Origin: Clostridia bacterium
GTDB lineage: Bacteria; Bacillota; Clostridia; TANB77; CAG-508
Length of the DNA stretch: 54,396 nt
Direction of reading: 5' to 3'
Assembly (NCBI GenBank): GCA_017409455.1
Contig: JAFQSS010000026.1
Coordinates: 1 to 54,396, forward strand
Position 1 is the stretch's first letter. Each line of letters opens with the position of its first letter. This document shows, piece after piece, positions 1 to 9,419 of this stretch. A program made the position numbers and the translations under genes. Below the pieces are notes generated by a model, which saw only the letters and a program-made list of their open reading frames with translations, was not told the origin of the DNA and made no database searches.

Positions 1-77
1 TAAATAAAATAAATACACTTATCAAAATACCTGATATAATGTAGTTGTCCAGAAAACATTAAAGGAGGTATTGATAA

Positions 78-466
78 GTGCTAAATAATTGTATCAAAAA
101 TTTATTAGATTTAAAAGAATTAAATGTAAAAAGTGTAAAAATTTAAAAAATTCGGTGGAAATATATGCTGAACTGCCTATTTCTGAACAAGTTTGTCCTT
201 GCTGTAAATCCACTACTTCTAAGATTCACGACCATTGCACCCAACCAATTGGTTTCATTTCAAAGATGTTGCCTTATCTTTCTATTACCAATTCTACTTT
301 GCTTCGTGTTCTTTGTATTGATGAATTTAAAGGGAATTCTGGTAAATTTAAGTATCAAGTTGCTTTATTAGATGGTGAAACTCACAAAATAGTTGATATT
401 ATTGAATGTAGACACAAACATTTTCTTTGCTCTTACTTTATTATCTTTGTTCTTTTTTACGTATAG
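78..466 (+). pseudogene. ISL3-family transposase remnant
   Basis: A GTG at 78 follows a good AAAGGAGG site and opens a reading frame like the start of ISL3 transposases (MLNNCIKNLLDLKELNV). That frame stops at about 146. A second frame, open to 466, carries the family's zinc-finger pattern (VCPCC...KIHDHC) and then jumps to the catalytic-core sequence CIDEFKGNSGKFKYQVALL. ISL3 transposases are usually about 400 residues or more. What remains is about 125, with a frame break near 140, an internal deletion around the LLRVLCIDEF junction and no C-terminal half. This is a dead fragment that marks an old insertion. The AT-rich stretch after 466 may include its end, but the matching inverted repeat is not in the window. 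Confidence 0.75.
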
Positions 467-597
467 GGTATTTTTTCTCAATTTTTAAAATAGGCAAAAA
501 GCGACACCTATTTCAAAATTAATGTTTTTTTAATTAATCTAATTCTTTTATAATCCCTTGAAATTCAGTAATATATACACTGTCATATATTGTTTTA

Positions 598-1176
598 TTA
601 TTTTTCTAACCAATTCTTATATTCTCTTTTAATTTGTTCCGCTACTTCTTCTGGAGTCATATTTGTGGTATCAATAACTAAGTCATAATTAGACATATCT
701 TCTTTATGAACATGATATAGTTTCCAATATCTTTCATTTTCAGATTTATATCTTCTTTGCATATCAGCTTTTTGTTCTTCAACAGTTTCGAAATATTCTG
801 TACTTTTACGTTTTTGATCATTAAAAGCTCTTTGTGCTGCAACATCGATATCTACTCTCAAATATACTTTAAATGAATCAGGTACAGCATACCATCCAAG
901 TCTAGCGTCTATAATAAAATTATCGTGGTCTTTGGCATATTCTGCTGCACTTTTTTCTATCTGTATATCTATTTCTGGATGATCTGCTAAATATGCATTA
1001 AAGCTAGTTATATCAAGTCCCTTTTCTTTAGCTAATTTACGAACATATTCTCCATTCCTATATATTCCATAATTTAAATCTCTAATTAATATTTCTGAAA
1101 CAGTACCTTTGCCAGATGCTAAGTCTCCAGCTAGTGATATTATATTTCTTTTTCCCATTCTAATTTTACCTTTCAT
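598..1176 (-). CDS. Cytidylate-kinase-like P-loop kinase
   Basis: A 192-residue P-loop protein. The Walker A is GDLASGKGTVS near residue 17, the middle has FIIDARLGWYAVPDSFKVYLRVD, and an arginine-rich lid (RRYKSENERYWKLY) follows. This is the organisation of the compact CMP-kinase-like family, which phosphorylates nucleoside monophosphates; the substrate here is inferred. The first ATG overlaps the rpoZ stop as TAATG. A second ATG at 1161 (MGKRNIISLAG) has an AAAGG upstream and may be the true start. The gene occupies the place next to yicC, remA and rpoZ where many Firmicutes carry guanylate kinase, but the P-loop and core look like the CMP-kinase type. It is probably co-transcribed with rpoZ, remA and yicC. 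Confidence 0.72.
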   Translation of the reverse strand: MKGKIRMGKRNIISLAGDLASGKGTVSEILIRDLNYGIYRNGEYVRKLAKEKGLDITSFNAYLADHPEIDIQIEKSAAEYAKDHDNFIIDARLGWYAVPDSFKVYLRVDIDVAAQRAFNDQKRKSTEYFETVEEQKADMQRRYKSENERYWKLYHVHKEDMSNYDLVIDTTNMTPEEVAEQIKREYKNWLEK

Positions 1177-1412
1177 TATTCTTCGACATTATTTTCTACA
1201 ACTTCTTCTCTTACATTCTCTGGTTCAATTATATCAATTTTACCTTCTGCAATTTCGTTTGCAGCAAGTGTAACTGCTGATTCTTCTTTGACTTTAGTTT
1301 TTACTTCAGCTCCACTTGATATTTGTCTAGCTCTTTTTGAAGTTGCTATTACTAATTCATATCTATTTTTAGCTTTTGTTAATAATTCTTGTACTGTTGG
1401 TTTTACCATCAT
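1176..1412 (-). CDS. rpoZ: DNA-directed RNA polymerase omega subunit
   Basis: A 78-residue protein matching the small omega subunit. It has an N-terminal helix (PTVQELLTKAKNRYELVIATSKRARQI), the conserved core lysines and arginines that contact the beta-prime subunit, and an acidic, low-complexity C-terminus. Omega helps assemble and stabilise core RNA polymerase. Its length fits the family. It lies between remA (34 bases upstream) and the CMP-kinase-like gene, whose start overlaps its stop. The yicC-remA-(kinase)-rpoZ order is a well known Firmicutes block, which supports the call. Confidence 0.9.
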   Translation of the reverse strand: MMVKPTVQELLTKAKNRYELVIATSKRARQISSGAEVKTKVKEESAVTLAANEIAEGKIDIIEPENVREEVVENNVEE

Positions 1413-1446
1413 TTTAAAATTCCCCCTATATATTTAAATTATTTAA

Positions 1447-1713
1447 CTAATCTTCTGAAACTACTTGTGTAGCTGATATGTCTTTATCTACTCTTCCTGC
1501 AACAGTTTCTGGTTGTACAGCTGATAAAATAATGTGTCCAGAATCCATAATTAGCACTGCTCTTGTACGTCTACCACAAGTAGCATCAACTGCTGTTTTT
1601 GCATCTTTTGCTTCTTGAATCATCCTTTTTATAGGCGCTGACTCTGGACTTACTATTGCTACTATTTTATTTGCTGCTATAATATTTCCAAAACCTATAT
1701 TTACTAATTGCAT
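1447..1713 (-). CDS. remA: RemA/DUF370 family DNA-binding regulator
   Basis: An 88-residue protein with the DUF370 signature: N-terminal [28 protein letters not shown], followed by [22 protein letters not shown]. In Bacillus subtilis RemA is a ring-forming DNA-binding protein that activates matrix and osmolyte genes. In clostridia the family is widespread and its targets are less clear. Length and motif agree fully with the family. It lies directly downstream of yicC (16-base gap) and upstream of rpoZ, its usual context. The DNA-binding role is known for the family; the targets here are not visible. Confidence 0.92.
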   Translation of the reverse strand: MQLVNIGFGNIIAANKIVAIVSPESAPIKRMIQEAKDAKTAVDATCGRRTRAVLIMDSGHIILSAVQPETVAGRVDKDISATQVVSED

Positions 1714-1729
1714 ATCTTCACATTCCTTT

Positions 1730-2605
1730 CTATTCTATATTTTGAATTTGTTCTCTAACATCTTCTAATATTGTTTTTATATCTACTACTCTATTTGTAA
1801 TTTCAAGATTATTTGCTTTTGAGCCAATTGTATTTGTCTCTCTATTCATTTCTTGAATTATGAAATCCATTTTCTTTCCAGAAGGCTCCTCTGAATTTAT
1901 TAAGTTCCTTAACTGTGCAATATGACTTTTTAATCTTGTTACTTCTTCTTCTATAGAACATTTATCTGCATATATTACAACCTCTTGCATTAATCTTGAT
2001 TTGTCTATTTCATCTGTTTTTAGAATTTCTTTTATTCTTGTTTCTAATTTTACTATATATTCATCTATAAGTCCAGTAGATAATTCAAAAATTTCTTGCT
2101 TTTTAGTCTCTATTTGTGCTATTTTCGCCAAAATATCTTCTGAAATTCTTGTTCCTTCACTTTGTCTCATACATACTAATTGATTAATCGCCTCTTCTAC
2201 TGCTTGTAATAATTCTGTTTTTATTTGGTCTTCATCTAGATTACTTTTTATTGTTAATACATCTGGAAATCTAGTTATTTCTGTTACTTCTATATTATGA
2301 GAAAGATTTTCTTCTTCAGCTAATTTTCTTAGATTGTCTATATAAATTTTAGCTAATTCTGTATTAATTTTTATATCATTTCCATCTTTACTGTAATTGT
2401 CAAATGAAATTGAAACATCAATTTTACCTCTTTTTATTTTTGAAGTAATTAGTTTTCTTATATCTTCTTCTAAATAACTGATTATTCGTGGTATTCTTAT
2501 ATTTGTATCTATATATTTGTGATTTACAGCTTTGATTTCAACTTGATATTCTCTTGAATTTATTGATAGGCTACTTTTGCCATATCCAGTCATACTTTTT
2601 ACCAT
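1730..2605 (-). CDS. yicC: YicC/YloC family endoribonuclease
   Basis: A 291-residue protein of normal family length. It opens with the diagnostic [12 protein letters not shown] and ends with [37 protein letters not shown], the conserved DUF1732 C-terminus. E. coli YicC is an endoribonuclease, and stress phenotypes are reported for the family. The substrate in this organism is unknown. It is the first clearly recognisable gene of the yicC-remA-rpoZ-kinase unit. Two bases separate it from the upstream membrane-protein gene, so that gene may belong to the same transcript. Confidence 0.92.
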   Translation of the reverse strand: MVKSMTGYGKSSLSINSREYQVEIKAVNHKYIDTNIRIPRIISYLEEDIRKLITSKIKRGKIDVSISFDNYSKDGNDIKINTELAKIYIDNLRKLAEEENLSHNIEVTEITRFPDVLTIKSNLDEDQIKTELLQAVEEAINQLVCMRQSEGTRISEDILAKIAQIETKKQEIFELSTGLIDEYIVKLETRIKEILKTDEIDKSRLMQEVVIYADKCSIEEEVTRLKSHIAQLRNLINSEEPSGKKMDFIIQEMNRETNTIGSKANNLEITNRVVDIKTILEDVREQIQNIE

Positions 2606-2607
2606 AT

Positions 2608-3090
2608 CTATTTTCCTTCTTCTACTTTTAAATTCTTTCTTTTTGTAGTTTTCTTTCTAGGCTCTTCTTTTACAATTTCTTTTATATCACTTAAACTCTT
2701 TAATTGGTTTTGTTTTTCAATTGTATATTGTATTCCTGATTTTAATATATAATATCCTATAAATGCATATGTTCCTATTTCAGTGTAAGTTTTTGTTGTA
2801 TATCCAAATACTTTAGGTATATGTTTTATTAATAGTGTAAATATGGCTAGTGCTAGAAATTCTAGTCCATATACATATAGCTTTGATTTATCTTTTCTAT
2901 ATGCCCATTCAAACATTATTATTGCTATACCTAAAAATGTTAGGCTTGATATATTTATATATTTTGTTATTGTTGGCGAATCTAATAATGTTACTTGTGC
3001 ATTGTAACACCAAAAATATAATATTACTAAAATAGAATATATTACATTAGTTATTATGTCTCTTATTATTGCTTTCTTAAATATTTTCAT
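2608..3090 (-). CDS. Small integral membrane protein, unknown function
   Basis: A 160-residue protein I do not recognise. It shows about four hydrophobic segments: near residues 12-30 (NVIYSILVILYFWCY), 46-62 (SLTFLGIAIIMFEW), 72-90 (YVYGLEFLALAIFTLLI) and 103-122 (EIGTYAFIGYYILKSGIQY). A strongly basic, probably cytoplasmic tail follows (EEPRKKTTKRKNLKVEEGK). It has a good ribosome site (AAAGGAGAAG) and ends two bases before yicC. A copy of the dispersed GGGGACGGTCC repeat separates it from rsmE upstream. No catalytic motif is visible. Confidence 0.6.
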   Translation of the reverse strand: MKIFKKAIIRDIITNVIYSILVILYFWCYNAQVTLLDSPTITKYINISSLTFLGIAIIMFEWAYRKDKSKLYVYGLEFLALAIFTLLIKHIPKVFGYTTKTYTEIGTYAFIGYYILKSGIQYTIEKQNQLKSLSDIKEIVKEEPRKKTTKRKNLKVEEGK

Positions 3091-3106
3091 TTTCTTCTCC
3101 TTTGTT

Positions 3107-3149
3107 AATTTGGGGACGGTCCTTTTTTTCGCGAATTTTGGGACAGTCC
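3107..3149. repeat. Dispersed GGGGACGGTCC/TCGCGA repeat, copy 1
   Basis: A 43-base repeat with core GGGGACGGTCC, a T-run, TCGCGA and then TTTTGGGACAGTCC. Near-identical copies occur at 10970-11012, 48518-48559 and 48671-48712, with a fully palindromic version at 42829-42878. Here it fills the gap between rsmE and the 160-residue membrane-protein gene. The partly symmetrical halves could fold into a hairpin in RNA on either strand. Confidence 0.9.
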
Positions 3150-3153
3150 TTTG

Positions 3154-3894
3154 TTAATTTTCAAGTTCATACATAATTATGCTTAATAAATTTAATGCTA
3201 CAGTTTCTGTCCTTAAAATTCTATCTCCTAATGTTACAATTGCAGCTCCATTTTGTTTTAAATACTCAACATCTGCTTCTTCTAATCCACCTTCAGGACC
3301 TATTACAATTGCAATGCCTAGTTCTTGTTTACCCTTCAATTTTAACAATTCGTTTTTAATGTAATTATCTTTTTCATTTTCATAGCATACTATAATCGAA
3401 TCATACGAGTCTTTCAATTTTACTATATCTTGTATTCTTATAGTATGACGAATTTGTGGCACGATATTTCTACCTGATTGTTTTGCTGCGCTTTCGGCGA
3501 TTTTTTGCCATCTTTCTATTTTTTTGCTTTCTGACTTTGAATCTAATTTTACTACACATCTTTTCATTTCTACAGGAATTATTGCATTTACACCAAGTTC
3601 TATAGATTTTTGTATTATTAATTCCATTTTATCTGCTTTTGGTAATCCTTGATAGATATCAACTTTCACTCTATCTTCTGATGTTAATATTTCTTCAATA
3701 ATTTTGTTTTCAATGCGTGATTCGCTTATTTCAAATATTTCAGTTTTATAAGTTTTTCCTGTTTCTTGATTGCAAATTTCTAAAATATCTCCAACCTGTT
3801 TTCTTAAAACATTTTTTATGTGTTTTACATCTTCTCCAACTATGTATATAGTATCTTGTGCGACTTGCTCGCTTTTTACAAAAAATCTTGGCAT
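3154..3894 (-). CDS. rsmE: 16S rRNA (uracil-1498-N3)-methyltransferase RsmE
   Basis: A SPOUT-family methyltransferase. The C-terminal trefoil-knot motifs are IAIVIGPEGGLEEADVEYL and LGDRILRTETVALNLLSIIMYE, as in RsmE, which methylates U1498 of 16S rRNA using S-adenosylmethionine. The N-terminal PUA-like part begins MPRFFVKSEQV. I start at 3894 because that ATG has a strong AAAGGAG site eight bases upstream; the longer frame to 3945 adds 17 residues with no ribosome site. The product is about 246 residues, normal for the family. PrmA, the common neighbour, is absent. The rml terminator lies upstream, so rsmE is transcribed separately. Confidence 0.92.
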   Translation of the reverse strand: MPRFFVKSEQVAQDTIYIVGEDVKHIKNVLRKQVGDILEICNQETGKTYKTEIFEISESRIENKIIEEILTSEDRVKVDIYQGLPKADKMELIIQKSIELGVNAIIPVEMKRCVVKLDSKSESKKIERWQKIAESAAKQSGRNIVPQIRHTIRIQDIVKLKDSYDSIIVCYENEKDNYIKNELLKLKGKQELGIAIVIGPEGGLEEADVEYLKQNGAAIVTLGDRILRTETVALNLLSIIMYELEN

Positions 3895-3955
3895 GTCTTT
3901 CTCCTTTAATGTGTACATTATATTATATTTTTTTAAATATTTCAATAGTTTACAT

Positions 3956-3990
3956 AGAAAAATCCCTGAGTCACATTGACTCAGGGATTA
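3956..3990 (-). terminator. Terminator of the rmlDACB operon
   Basis: A 13-bp perfect stem (AATCCCTGAGTCA pairing with TGACTCAGGGATT, three-base loop) lies eight bases past the rmlB stop. On the minus strand it runs into a T-rich tract (TTTTTC). This is a standard intrinsic terminator. Confidence 0.92.
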
Positions 3991-3997
3991 CATTGAT

Positions 3998-4963
3998 CTA
4001 TTTCAACCACTCTGGATTTGCTAAATACCAATCTATTGTTTTAACAATTCCATCTTCAAATTTTGTTTTAGGTAACCATCCTAATTCTCTGCTAATTTTT
4101 GTAGGGTCTATTGCATATCTATAATCATGTCCTTTTCTATCTTCAACATATGTTATTAAATCTTCAGATTTTCCAAGTCTTTGTAATATAAGCTTAACTA
4201 TTTCGATATTTCTCTTTTCATTGTGTCCACCTATATTATATCTTTCTCCTGCAACACCATTATGGAATACAAGGTCAATAGCTTCACAATGGTCCTCTAC
4301 ATATAACCAATCTCTAATGTTGCTTCCTGTTCCATATACAGGTAATTTTTCATTATTTAGTGCTAATTTAATCATATGTGGTATTAATTTTTCATTATGT
4401 TGATATGGTCCATAATTGTTTGAACAGTTTGTTACACTTACATTCATTTTATATGTTTCTTTATATGCAAGTGCAATTAAGTCTGAACTTGCTTTTGATG
4501 ATGAATATGGGCTACTTGGTTGTATTGGAGAGTCTTCAGTAAAATATCCCTCTTCTCCTAATGAACCATAAACTTCATCTGTTGAAATGTGTACAAATTT
4601 GTTTTCTGAACCTTCTCCCCATGCTCTTTTAGCTGTTTCAAGCAATGTGTGTGTTCCCATTACATTTGTTTGTGTAAATACAAATGGAGTTTTTATACTA
4701 TTATCTACATGAGATTCTGCTGCAAAGTGAATTACTCCATTTATTTCATATTTTGCAAATAATTCTTGCATTTTTTCAAAATCACATATATCTGCTTGTT
4801 CAAATATTATTTTGTCTTTTACTTTATCTAAATTTGCTAAGTTCCCTGCATATGTTAATTTATCTACTACTACTACTTTGTAGTCTGGGTGTTTATTTAC
4901 AAAGTATTCTGCAAAGTTTGCTCCTATAAAACCTGCAGCTCCTGTTACTAATACGTTTTTCAT
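3998..4963 (-). CDS. rmlB: dTDP-glucose 4,6-dehydratase RmlB
   Basis: Second enzyme of dTDP-L-rhamnose synthesis; it converts dTDP-glucose to the 4-keto-6-deoxy intermediate using bound NAD. The extended SDR signature is clear: GAAGFIGANF glycine-rich loop at the N-terminus, STDEVYGSLGE with the catalytic region, YSSSKASSD (YxxxK), and NNYGPYQHNEKLIP. The ATG at 4963 (MKNVLVTG) has AAAGGAG at the right distance; the frame extends nine codons further up without a better site. It is the last gene of rmlD-A-C-B and is followed by the terminator. The product probably feeds rhamnose into a cell-surface polysaccharide. Confidence 0.95.
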   Translation of the reverse strand: MKNVLVTGAAGFIGANFAEYFVNKHPDYKVVVVDKLTYAGNLANLDKVKDKIIFEQADICDFEKMQELFAKYEINGVIHFAAESHVDNSIKTPFVFTQTNVMGTHTLLETAKRAWGEGSENKFVHISTDEVYGSLGEEGYFTEDSPIQPSSPYSSSKASSDLIALAYKETYKMNVSVTNCSNNYGPYQHNEKLIPHMIKLALNNEKLPVYGTGSNIRDWLYVEDHCEAIDLVFHNGVAGERYNIGGHNEKRNIEIVKLILQRLGKSEDLITYVEDRKGHDYRYAIDPTKISRELGWLPKTKFEDGIVKTIDWYLANPEWLK

Positions 4964-4976
4964 TTTAATTCTCCTT

Positions 4977-5555
4977 TTATAAATTTTCAAATAAATCGGT
5001 TTCTTTTAATTCTTTAAGTGTTGGCCATTTTGAGTCTTTTTCTGAAGTTAATAAATCTTCTATTTTTAAATTTCCCATTGGCCATTCTATTGCTACATCT
5101 GGGTCGTTCCAAGCTAGTCCACCTTCAGCAGAATGATTATAAACATCGTCACATTTATAAGCAAATTCAGCTTCATCTGATAATACTAAGAATCCATGAG
5201 CAAATCCTCTTGGAATCATAAACATTTTCTTGTTTTCTTCTGTTAGGATAACTCCTTCCCATTTCCCATATGTTTCGCTTCCTGGTCTTAAATCAACTGC
5301 CACGTCAAATACTTCTCCTTTTATGCATCTAACAAGTTTTGCTTGAGTGTTTTCTTTTTGGAAGTGTAACCCTCTTAGAACTCCTTTTTTTGATTTTGAT
5401 TGATTGTCTTGTACGAAATTATAGTTTAATCCTATTTCTTCAAAATCTGGTTTGCTGTATGTTTCCATGAAATATCCTCTATTGTCTCCAAATACTGTTG
5501 GTTCTAATATGCATACTCCATCTATTGATGTATCTATTCTTTTAAATTTTCCCAT
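4977..5555 (-). CDS. rmlC: dTDP-4-dehydrorhamnose 3,5-epimerase RmlC
   Basis: About 192 residues with the RmlC cupin signature: LEPTVFGDNRGYFMETY, the catalytic-histidine motif VLRGLHFQKENTQAKLVRC, GEVFDVAVDLRPGSETYGKW and IPRGFAHGFLVLSDEAEFAYKC. It epimerises C3 and C5 of dTDP-4-keto-6-deoxyglucose. The ATG at 5555 (MGKFKRID) lies ten bases after AGGAG; a TTG two codons earlier is too close to that site. It is 15 bases downstream of rmlA and 13 bases upstream of the chosen rmlB start. The full set of conserved motifs is present. Confidence 0.95.
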   Translation of the reverse strand: MGKFKRIDTSIDGVCILEPTVFGDNRGYFMETYSKPDFEEIGLNYNFVQDNQSKSKKGVLRGLHFQKENTQAKLVRCIKGEVFDVAVDLRPGSETYGKWEGVILTEENKKMFMIPRGFAHGFLVLSDEAEFAYKCDDVYNHSAEGGLAWNDPDVAIEWPMGNLKIEDLLTSEKDSKWPTLKELKETDLFENL

Positions 5556-5576
5556 AATCAATAATCTCCTTATTTA

Positions 5577-6500
5577 TTAAAATTTAAATAAATCACTTTC
5601 ATATATTTGATGATAATCAACTTCTTCTGAGTCTAAAACTTTTTGTAAATATTTATCATATTCAGTCTTTTTGTAACCTTGTATTGCCTTTTCAACTTCT
5701 TCTTTTTTCATCCATCCTTGTTTGTATGCTATTTCTTCTAGGCAAGCTATTTGTGTACCTTGTCTTAATTCAATGGCTTTAACAAAGTCTGAGGCGTCTG
5801 CTAATCTATCTGCTGTTCCTGTATCAAACCATGCAAATCCGTCTCCTAGAGGTATTACTTTTAACTTTCCTTGTTCCATATAAACTCTATTTACATCTGT
5901 TATTTCTAATTCTCCCCTTTCAGATGGTTTTATGTTTTTAGCTATTTTTACTACATCATTGTCATAGAAATATATTCCAGGCACTGCTAAAGAAGATTTT
6001 GGTTTTTCTGGTTTTTCTTCTATTGATAAAGCGTTTCCTTTTGCATCTATTTCAACTACACCATAAGATGTTGGGTCTGCAACTTTATATCCAAATATTA
6101 GTCCACCATCTTGTAAATTGTTTGCTGCTTTTAATATTCTTTGAAGTCTTGAGCCATATATCATGTTGTCTCCTAATATTAAAGCTACATTATCATCTCC
6201 TATGAATTCTTCTCCTAAAATGAATGCATCAGCTAGTCCAACAGGCTTTTCTTGAACTTTATATTCAAATTTCATTCCTAATCTTGAACCATCTCCTAAT
6301 AAACTCTTAAAAGCTGGTAAGTGCACAGGTGTTGAAATAATTAATACTTCTCTTATTCCTGCCATCATTAATATTGATAATGGATAATAAATCATTGGTT
6401 TATCATAAACTGGTAACATTTGTTTAGAAACTGCTAATGTTATAGGATATAGTCTTGTAGCGCTTCCTCCTGCTAATATAATTCCTTTTCTATTCTTCAT
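5577..6500 (-). CDS. rmlA: Glucose-1-phosphate thymidylyltransferase RmlA
   Basis: A 307-residue nucleotidyltransferase opening with GIILAGGSATRLYPITLAVSK, the nucleotide-binding motif of the family. It also has the expected EKP and GDGFAWFDTGT motifs. It makes dTDP-glucose from glucose-1-phosphate and dTTP, the entry step to dTDP-rhamnose, and is normally feedback-inhibited by the end product. In the operon it follows rmlD by 17 bases and precedes rmlC. Length is slightly above the typical 290, from the C-terminal extension MKKEEVEKAIQGYKKTEYDKYL, which is common in this family. Confidence 0.95.
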   Translation of the reverse strand: MKNRKGIILAGGSATRLYPITLAVSKQMLPVYDKPMIYYPLSILMMAGIREVLIISTPVHLPAFKSLLGDGSRLGMKFEYKVQEKPVGLADAFILGEEFIGDDNVALILGDNMIYGSRLQRILKAANNLQDGGLIFGYKVADPTSYGVVEIDAKGNALSIEEKPEKPKSSLAVPGIYFYDNDVVKIAKNIKPSERGELEITDVNRVYMEQGKLKVIPLGDGFAWFDTGTADRLADASDFVKAIELRQGTQIACLEEIAYKQGWMKKEEVEKAIQGYKKTEYDKYLQKVLDSEEVDYHQIYESDLFKF

Positions 6501-6517
6501 TTAAATCACATTCCTTT

Positions 6518-7390
6518 CTATTCTTCTATGTTTTTTGCTTCTTCTAAATATCTTCTTAAACCATCTTTCCATTCAGGAACATTTATGCCTTGTTCTAATA
6601 ATTTACTTTTAGACATTTGTGAGTTAAATGGTCTTTTTGCTTGTGTAATTTTCATCATTTCAATATATTCTTCTGTTGTTACAGGATTTACTTTACATTC
6701 AATTCCTTGTTCAGCTAAAATTTCTTTTGTAAAGTCATACCAAGTTGTATATCCTTGGTTTGTCGCATTATATATTCCATAAGGTATTTGTTTTTCTATT
6801 GCTTGATAAATTATATCGCTTAAATCTTTAGCATATGTTGGGCTTCCGTGTTGATCTGCTACTACATTTAATTCATCTTTTGTCAACCCTAGTTTTGTCA
6901 TTGTTTTTACAAAGTTATTTCCTCCAACTCCATATAACCAAGCTGTTCTAAATATGTAGTATTCATCCATATTTTCTTCAATTCCTTGTTCGCCGTGTAA
7001 TTTTGTTTTACCATATGCAGTTACAGGTGATTTAGGATCATCTTCACTATAATCTTTTGATACATCTAAATCTCCGCCAAATACATAGTCTGTTGATATA
7101 TGTACTAGTCTTGCTCCAGCAGCTTTTGATGCTTTTGCTAAATTTGTTGGTCCATCTCCATTTATTCTATCTGCTAATTCATAGTTTTCTTCTGCCTTGT
7201 CTACTGCTGTATATGCTGCACAGTTTATCACATAATCTGGCTTTGCATTTACTATATAATCCATTACTCTTTGTTCGTTTGTTATGTCTAATTCAGCAAC
7301 ATCTGTTAGTATTATCTCATTTCCTTTTTCAAATTTTTCTTTTACTTCTTTTGCTAACATTCCGTTTGCACCTGTTATTAATATTTTCAT
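6518..7390 (-). CDS. rmlD: dTDP-4-dehydrorhamnose reductase RmlD
   Basis: A 290-residue SDR-family reductase: N-terminal GANGMLAKEV, HISTDYVFGG and the catalytic YGKTKLHGE. It carries out the last step of dTDP-L-rhamnose synthesis, NAD(P)H-dependent reduction of the 4-keto group. It has a strong AAGGAGAAAG ribosome site and is the first gene of the operon rmlD-A-C-B, with gaps of 13-17 bases using the chosen starts. No glycosyltransferase is in the same unit, so the rhamnose acceptor cannot be told from this window. Confidence 0.95.
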   Translation of the reverse strand: MKILITGANGMLAKEVKEKFEKGNEIILTDVAELDITNEQRVMDYIVNAKPDYVINCAAYTAVDKAEENYELADRINGDGPTNLAKASKAAGARLVHISTDYVFGGDLDVSKDYSEDDPKSPVTAYGKTKLHGEQGIEENMDEYYIFRTAWLYGVGGNNFVKTMTKLGLTKDELNVVADQHGSPTYAKDLSDIIYQAIEKQIPYGIYNATNQGYTTWYDFTKEILAEQGIECKVNPVTTEEYIEMMKITQAKRPFNSQMSKSKLLEQGINVPEWKDGLRRYLEEAKNIEE

Positions 7391-7448
7391 ATCTTTCTCC
7401 TTCCTTTTTGAAACATTTCATTTCAGCATAAATAATATCACTAAAAAT

Positions 7449-7482
7449 TAAAAAGTACAAGGTTTTTCTTGTACTTTTTATA
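7449..7482 (-). terminator. Terminator downstream of eno
   Basis: AAAAAGTACAAG and CTTGTACTTTTT form a 12-bp stem with a seven-base loop, just past the eno stop. A T-rich tract follows on the minus strand. The A-rich opposite arm means it could also act weakly in the other direction. Confidence 0.85.
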
Positions 7483-7488
7483 AAATAT

Positions 7489-8802
<1,314 letters not shown>

Positions 8803-8850
8803 TTACTTCCTTTCTTTTCTGGCTTTTGCCCTTTTATATAAAGTGAGTTA

Positions 8851-9411
8851 TCACTTAATACCTGTTTTTGAATAAATTCCTTCATCATATTGATGATCTT
8901 TATAATTACTTTGATTTCTATTTGCTAAATAATTCTGAATAGCTTGCTTTTCCTTTTTACCTTGTGGCTCTATATGTAAATACTTATACCTCCAATATAT
9001 GTGATGGTTATAATATGCATCCTTACCACCAATTAAATTGTCATAATTATATTCTATTTTAAACCTACTATTTTTAATTGATATTGTAATATTTGACCAT
9101 ACTTTTTTACCACTACGAATACATTCATCACGTAGTAGTTTAATTTCATCATATAGAGATTCTACAGCCTGCATATATTCATCTTCTTCGATATCATATT
9201 TTGATGGGACTTCATATACATTTATGAATTTTCTTTTTAATATTCCTTTAGGCATAAAGTAAAAATACATTTCACCTGTTTGAACATTTCCAAGTCTATC
9301 TATTATAGATGCATAAAGATATAATTCATCCCATTTGCCTGGTACTGTAAAAAATATTTTTCTTTGTATTTGTTCATATATTTCTTTGATTGTTTTAGAA
9401 TTATTTAACAT
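8851..9411 (-). CDS. YezG/DUF600 family immunity-like protein
   Basis: A 186-residue protein matching the DUF600 (YezG) pattern: IYEQIQRKIFFTVPGKWDELYLYASI near the N-terminus, VPSKYDIEEDEYMQAVESLYDEIKLLRDE in the middle, and the closing IYWRYKYLHIEP. YezG proteins are immunity partners of LXG-type secreted toxins. Here the gene sits alone between gpmI (eight bases upstream) and eno, with no toxin gene in the window. The ribosome site AAGGTG overlaps the gpmI stop region, so translation is coupled to the glycolytic gene. The family call is by pattern. An orphan immunity gene expressed with a housekeeping operon is the inference. Confidence 0.7.
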   Translation of the reverse strand: MLNNSKTIKEIYEQIQRKIFFTVPGKWDELYLYASIIDRLGNVQTGEMYFYFMPKGILKRKFINVYEVPSKYDIEEDEYMQAVESLYDEIKLLRDECIRSGKKVWSNITISIKNSRFKIEYNYDNLIGGKDAYYNHHIYWRYKYLHIEPQGKKEKQAIQNYLANRNQSNYKDHQYDEGIYSKTGIK

Positions 9412-9419
9412 TTTTCACC

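Noticed and set aside
1..88. Intact left end of the ISL3 element with inverted repeat
   Set aside because: No matching inverted repeat is found on both sides of the remnant within the window.
7057..7431. Leucine-rich plus-strand open frame opposite rmlD, and many similar ones
   Set aside because: It is the antisense shadow of an AT-rich minus-strand gene, rich in Leu, Ser and Phe, without a ribosome site or family motif.
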